Shown here piece by piece: positions 61,601 to 64,000 of a stretch of DNA of 64,000 bases. The DNA is from Phycisphaerae bacterium (GTDB lineage: Bacteria; Planctomycetota; Phycisphaerae; UBA1845; PWPN01): NCBI GenBank assembly GCA_012719955.1, contig JAAXZI010000010.1, forward strand, positions 1 to 64,000, written 5' to 3'. Below the pieces are notes generated by a model that saw nothing but the letters and a program-made list of their open reading frames with translations, had not been told where the DNA came from and made no database searches. The position numbers were made by a program, and so were the translations under genes. Positions within the stretch are counted from its first letter, which is position 1. The number at the start of each line of letters is the position of its first letter.

Positions 61601-62983
61601 AACATACGTCCCCAGCGCCCTGACCGCCCTTCTCAAGTCCCCCATCTCAACCAAAGCACGCCCCAGGCGCAGATAGGCGCGGGCATATTCCGGTTCACGA
61701 CGAACGACTTCCTGAAGCTTCACCACGCCGGCCGGAATCTTGCCCTCGGCGAGTTCAAGCACGCCCTCCAGGTAAAGCAGCAGCTCCGGCTCGACGTTGC
61801 CTCCCCTTAGATCCTCAATGGCCTTGCGGGCACGCTCAAACTGGCGGGCTGACACACAGATTTCCGCCACCACCGGGAGAACATCCATCCGCTGTTCCCC
61901 CAGCGGCGCGGCCAGGGCCCGATCGACAACGGCAAGGGCAGCCGCCGTATCGTTCGCTTCCAAGGCAAGCTGGCCTTGCTGAACGTAGATGGAGGTGACC
62001 GTTGGCGCAGCCTTCTCGGCCCGGCCCAGTACGGCCATCGCCCGGCCGGTCAGGCCCACCTGCGAGAACACCGTCGCAAGATTCACCAGGACGTCGAAGT
62101 CCTCCGCCGCCAGGTCGTCGGCCGCCTCCAGGTCCTGGATGATTCGCCGGCGGTGCTCGGGAACCGGGCTGTACGCGGCTCCAACCAGGCCAAGATAAAA
62201 ACTGGCCCGAGCCAGGCGGGCTTCAGGCGATCGGGGGCTCTTTTCGACCAGATCGTCCAGGAGCTTTTCCGCCGCCTGCTGATCCTTCCGGTGCTCAACC
62301 AGCAGAGAGGCCAGTCGGGAGACAACAGCCGCGTCACCCGGATGAGCCTCTGCCGCGGAGGTCAGCACGGTCACGGCCTCATAGGGCCGTTTGCGGGCCA
62401 CCAGCACCTCCGCCCGCGCCAGGAGAGCCGCGGGATCGCCGGGAGCCTGGGTTAACCACTCCTGGACCACCCGATCAGCATCATCCAGCTTCTGCTGGGC
62501 CAGGAGGGCCGAGAGCAGATGACCACGGGCTTCCGCGCGTGCGGCCGCATCGATTCCGGGCGTATTCAGCCAGGCACGGGCAACCCGCTCCACGTCGATT
62601 CGCGAGTCCAGGGCCGTGTAGGTTGCCAGCAGCCGCATGGCCGCGGTCTGATGGCCGGGCTGCTGGCGCAGCACCAGTTCCCAGGCATTCACAGCCTGTT
62701 GAACACTGCCCTGGGGCCTGGGGCGGCGACGCATCTGGGCGTCGGCATAGAGCAACAGGATTTCCGTATTGCGCTGATCGACGGCCAGATATCGCCCCAG
62801 TTCGACCGCGGCCCTGGTGTACTGACGGGCCTCATAGGCGGCCTTGCCGGTAGCCAGGGCCTTTTGCGCCGTGGCATGCCGACGGTACTTATGCAGCGAC
62901 ACTCCACCGCCAAGCAACAGCCCGCAGAGCAGGACAAGTATGAACACCTTGACAAGAACACGAGCAGATCGAGATGACCACAT
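58655..62983 (-). CDS. Giant TPR-repeat protein of an exopolysaccharide locus
   Basis: 1442 residues from ATG 62983, chosen because GAGGAG lies upstream; an ATG at 63016 overlaps the glycosyltransferase stop. One N-terminal membrane segment (VKVFILVLLCGLLLGGGVSL) is followed by almost continuous tetratricopeptide repeats (for example KAAYEARQYTRAAVELGRYL and LGAAYFAAGDLEQTRAAYQQ). It resembles the PEP-CTERM/exopolysaccharide-associated TPR proteins that scaffold polysaccharide export. The order glycosyltransferase - TPR - Wzc - secreted protein supports this. No enzymatic domain is seen. Confidence 0.88.
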   Translation of the reverse strand: MWSSRSARVLVKVFILVLLCGLLLGGGVSLHKYRRHATAQKALATGKAAYEARQYTRAAVELGRYLAVDQRNTEILLLYADAQMRRRPRPQGSVQQAVNAWELVLRQQPGHQTAAMRLLATYTALDSRIDVERVARAWLNTPGIDAAARAEARGHLLSALLAQQKLDDADRVVQEWLTQAPGDPAALLARAEVLVARKRPYEAVTVLTSAAEAHPGDAAVVSRLASLLVEHRKDQQAAEKLLDDLVEKSPRSPEARLARASFYLGLVGAAYSPVPEHRRRIIQDLEAADDLAAEDFDVLVNLATVFSQVGLTGRAMAVLGRAEKAAPTVTSIYVQQGQLALEANDTAAALAVVDRALAAPLGEQRMDVLPVVAEICVSARQFERARKAIEDLRGGNVEPELLLYLEGVLELAEGKIPAGVVKLQEVVRREPEYARAYLRLGRALVEMGDLRRAVRALGTYVRLERRAGRVNAAATVQLELARLCGRLERWDEALEVVRNLELRLADPDLAYRARLARVEFESQVARRQGPEGMATLQKHQAELETLAGQVDQPLPLRSLQARLAGWQGDLNRAETLLNVAPASAEGRQAIAVARIELYADAGRFEKAIAACQSALESADRSAVPDLRSRLAGLHAAAGDLATARRILQETVAESSGSARSAARLELARLLIRHQRPEEAREVLGQTIQDDPQCLAACLLLLQLSPAGEGRLSRQKVVDAIRRIEGEKGLNTQYWQAVVWLEGQDWADHRKDIESLLSECMSEASDWDAPVIALGALYEKAGETERALAAYERFLTVNNRNMVVAHRLLALAQEAQRWQVMERVLRVLPADEPSLGTYHLSLALAQGQTDRADQLLEKRIKANPEDFAARLQLCALKLQSDQIDEAERLLGEAMRIAPDAPQVLSARVQLHLHKKEHDAALRLCDEAIARQSHPDLLQLRSWVHEARGNLDRAAGDLRAMAAMEGATENGFLALGRLYARQQQVARALESWREGLAKVPQSYALRRDLAGMLLADPAKPEAAEGLRMVNDLLAEQPGDLTLLLMRADYLARTRPQEAEKEFETIVQMHPGSPEAWRGYAQAAVSRGQLDRARERVEKGLDANPRDVELLLLRCQLLITRSPELAAVSARQALEIQPGHEKAAVLLADALASSGNAKRAIQVLEKTLSQPDAGPLTAVRLALAHLHIQAGDFKAAETLIQQAQRQMPESEAVVRARILWHQAQGHWEALADLANDYQGRRPSDAQALRLIARALAGSGRTTEQQKSIQLFRQLAEEHPEDATLRHELGAAYFAAGDLEQTRAAYQQALTMDPANPVILNNWTWIVCEGMNDPAAALEWGRKALSIAPDNPHVLDTWGVLQYRLGRYEESREALQKCLAQEGLSRSTRASASFHLGRTLAKLESQESRKQLEKLLRSRDLERQLSEADRQEARSLLTQLTTTLQP

Positions 62984-63002
62984 CGGCGGTATTCTCCTCT
63001 TC

Positions 63003-63872
63003 TTAAGACTCGACATTCACGCCGACAAGCGAACCGCGCGTGGACTCATCACGTCCCCATTCGTGGAACTGGGCGCGGGCGCAGAGCCGCCGGGCTCGGC
63101 TGCGCACCAGCAATGTAATCCCCGCATACAGCGGCAGGCACGGCCAGAGGCGTGGACGGCGGAGCAGCGAAGTCAGCAGGGCTTTGGGCGACTTGCGATC
63201 CGCCACCGGCGAGCCGGGAAACCGATCCCGTAACTGAAATTGGCCAACGCGAACCCGCGTTTTCACCCGTACCAGGCTTGCCAGGGTACGAGGCGCTTCC
63301 ACGATCGAGCACGCACCGGGAACCGTGATGCGCTCGGCAGGCTCAAACCGGTAGCGCACAAAACCGTCGTCATTGATCACATCGGGAAAGGCTCCAAAGC
63401 GGGATCGGCCCTCCCGGGACAGGGCATAGGCGCCGGCCCCGACTTTTCCGCCGTGATTGTTGTAAGGCAGTTCGCGCCAGACGGCATAGTAGGCCCGAAC
63501 CGGCCAGCTCGCCCGGGACAGATCGGTGCGCGGCTCAGGCCATGCAACCAACCCCTCGCCGCGCTCCAGGGCAGCGGCCATGCGCCGCACCGATTCGAGG
63601 TCCATGACCACATCGGCGTCGATGTAGAAGCGGGGAAATCCGCCGGCGACGGCATCACCCGCGTTCAGTGCGGCCACCTTGGAGCAGACCTCGATCTCAA
63701 TAACCTTCACCGGCTCCCCGAAACCGCGGGCGATCCGGGCCGTGCGATCCGTGCAGCCGTTACACACGACAATCACCTCGATCTCGCCGGGGGCCGCGCC
63801 CTGGGTAAGAGCTTTCAGATTACGAGCGATAACGCTCTCCTCGTTATGAGCGGGAATGATGATGGAGACCAT
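63003..63872 (-). CDS. Family 2 glycosyltransferase
   Basis: 289 residues. GT-A fold features: VSIIIPAHNEESVIARNL, IEVIVVCNGCTDRTARIA, the DxD-type motif FYIDADVVMDL, and an acceptor-side INDDGFVRYRF. The C-terminal part has one hydrophobic stretch (LWPCLPLYAGITLLV). It transfers a nucleotide-activated sugar, probably in exopolysaccharide assembly; donor and acceptor are unknown. The downstream TPR gene begins around its stop. Confidence 0.88.
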   Translation of the reverse strand: MVSIIIPAHNEESVIARNLKALTQGAAPGEIEVIVVCNGCTDRTARIARGFGEPVKVIEIEVCSKVAALNAGDAVAGGFPRFYIDADVVMDLESVRRMAAALERGEGLVAWPEPRTDLSRASWPVRAYYAVWRELPYNNHGGKVGAGAYALSREGRSRFGAFPDVINDDGFVRYRFEPAERITVPGACSIVEAPRTLASLVRVKTRVRVGQFQLRDRFPGSPVADRKSPKALLTSLLRRPRLWPCLPLYAGITLLVRSRARRLCARAQFHEWGRDESTRGSLVGVNVES

Positions 63873-63895
63873 AGGCTCTGTTCACCTGAATCCTG

Positions 63896-64000
63896 TCAGC
63901 ACCCAACGGCGGATTCCTCCGGGCGGGGCTGCTGCGCGTTGGGACGGACGCAGTGCTCTACAAGCAGGCGATGCACGGGCATGCCATGAACGAACGCCCG
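63896..64000 (-). CDS. 3' end of a gene entering from the right edge
   Basis: The last 34 codons of a minus-strand frame (FVHGMPVHRLLVEHCVRPNA ... ESAVGC then TGA), ending 24 bases before the glycosyltransferase start. Too short to identify; probably another exopolysaccharide gene. Confidence 0.4.
   Translation of the reverse strand, partial: RAFVHGMPVHRLLVEHCVRPNAQQPRPEESAVGC

Overview
The window is a GC-rich (about 60-65%) bacterial chromosome segment, most likely from a planctomycete of the Phycisphaerae type. The signs are a prepilin-like DUF1559-family protein beside a large VWA membrane protein, zinc ribbons of the CRGCGYDLTGN / CPECG type, EF-hand/dockerin-like 'DFDGDVD' tails on secreted proteins, a TPR-YggX fusion, and many short or membrane proteins of no known family. 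No plasmid or phage backbone is visible.

Layout. 1-11134 (minus) is one uninterrupted giant secreted RHS gene with thrombospondin type 3 and dockerin-like repeats; its 3' toxin-like end lies outside the window. Upstream lies a DUF1460/LysM protein (11199-12389). 12390-15225 is a decayed accessory zone with a REPIN-like palindrome pair, a frameshifted REP-associated transposase relic, a secreted gene with an apparent frameshift, and a fragment of another RHS gene. 15226-15718 is a compact array of six tRNA genes: one tRNA-Tyr and five leucine-anticodon tRNAs (GAG, UAA, UAG, CAA, CAG, the usual complete leucine set). All five leucine tRNAs lack the long variable arm that bacterial leucine tRNAs normally carry. 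This is the most unusual item in the window.

15995-25823 holds housekeeping and small genes: tag, an MFS/methyltransferase/DUF202 operon, a B12-dependent methionine synthase activation-domain protein, a zinc-ribbon mini-cluster, a HAD phosphatase, a flavin reductase, a pRiA4b ORF-3-like protein and TspO. 26362-30320 is a prepilin-like/VWA pair. 30728-33970 is a methionine locus (metY, then a metX-metW fusion). 34099-44109 holds a response regulator, a PDZ protein, an APH-like kinase, a LOG-family protein, RidA, ScpA, a TPR-YggX protein and a PrxQ peroxiredoxin. 44287-50601 holds a lipoprotein, a truncated ECF sigma factor with a neighbouring fragment, YidC and two metallophosphoesterases. 50729-64000 has a phosphodiester glycosidase followed by an exopolysaccharide locus: glycosyltransferase, giant TPR protein, Wzc-like kinase and a large secreted LamG/FN3 protein.

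At least three families of dispersed intergenic repeats were seen by eye: REPIN-like doublets, a GC-rich unit of about 33 bp, and a roughly 135-bp hairpin element that begins exactly at the stop codon of its host gene in both copies. All calls come from reading the sequence; no database search was run.
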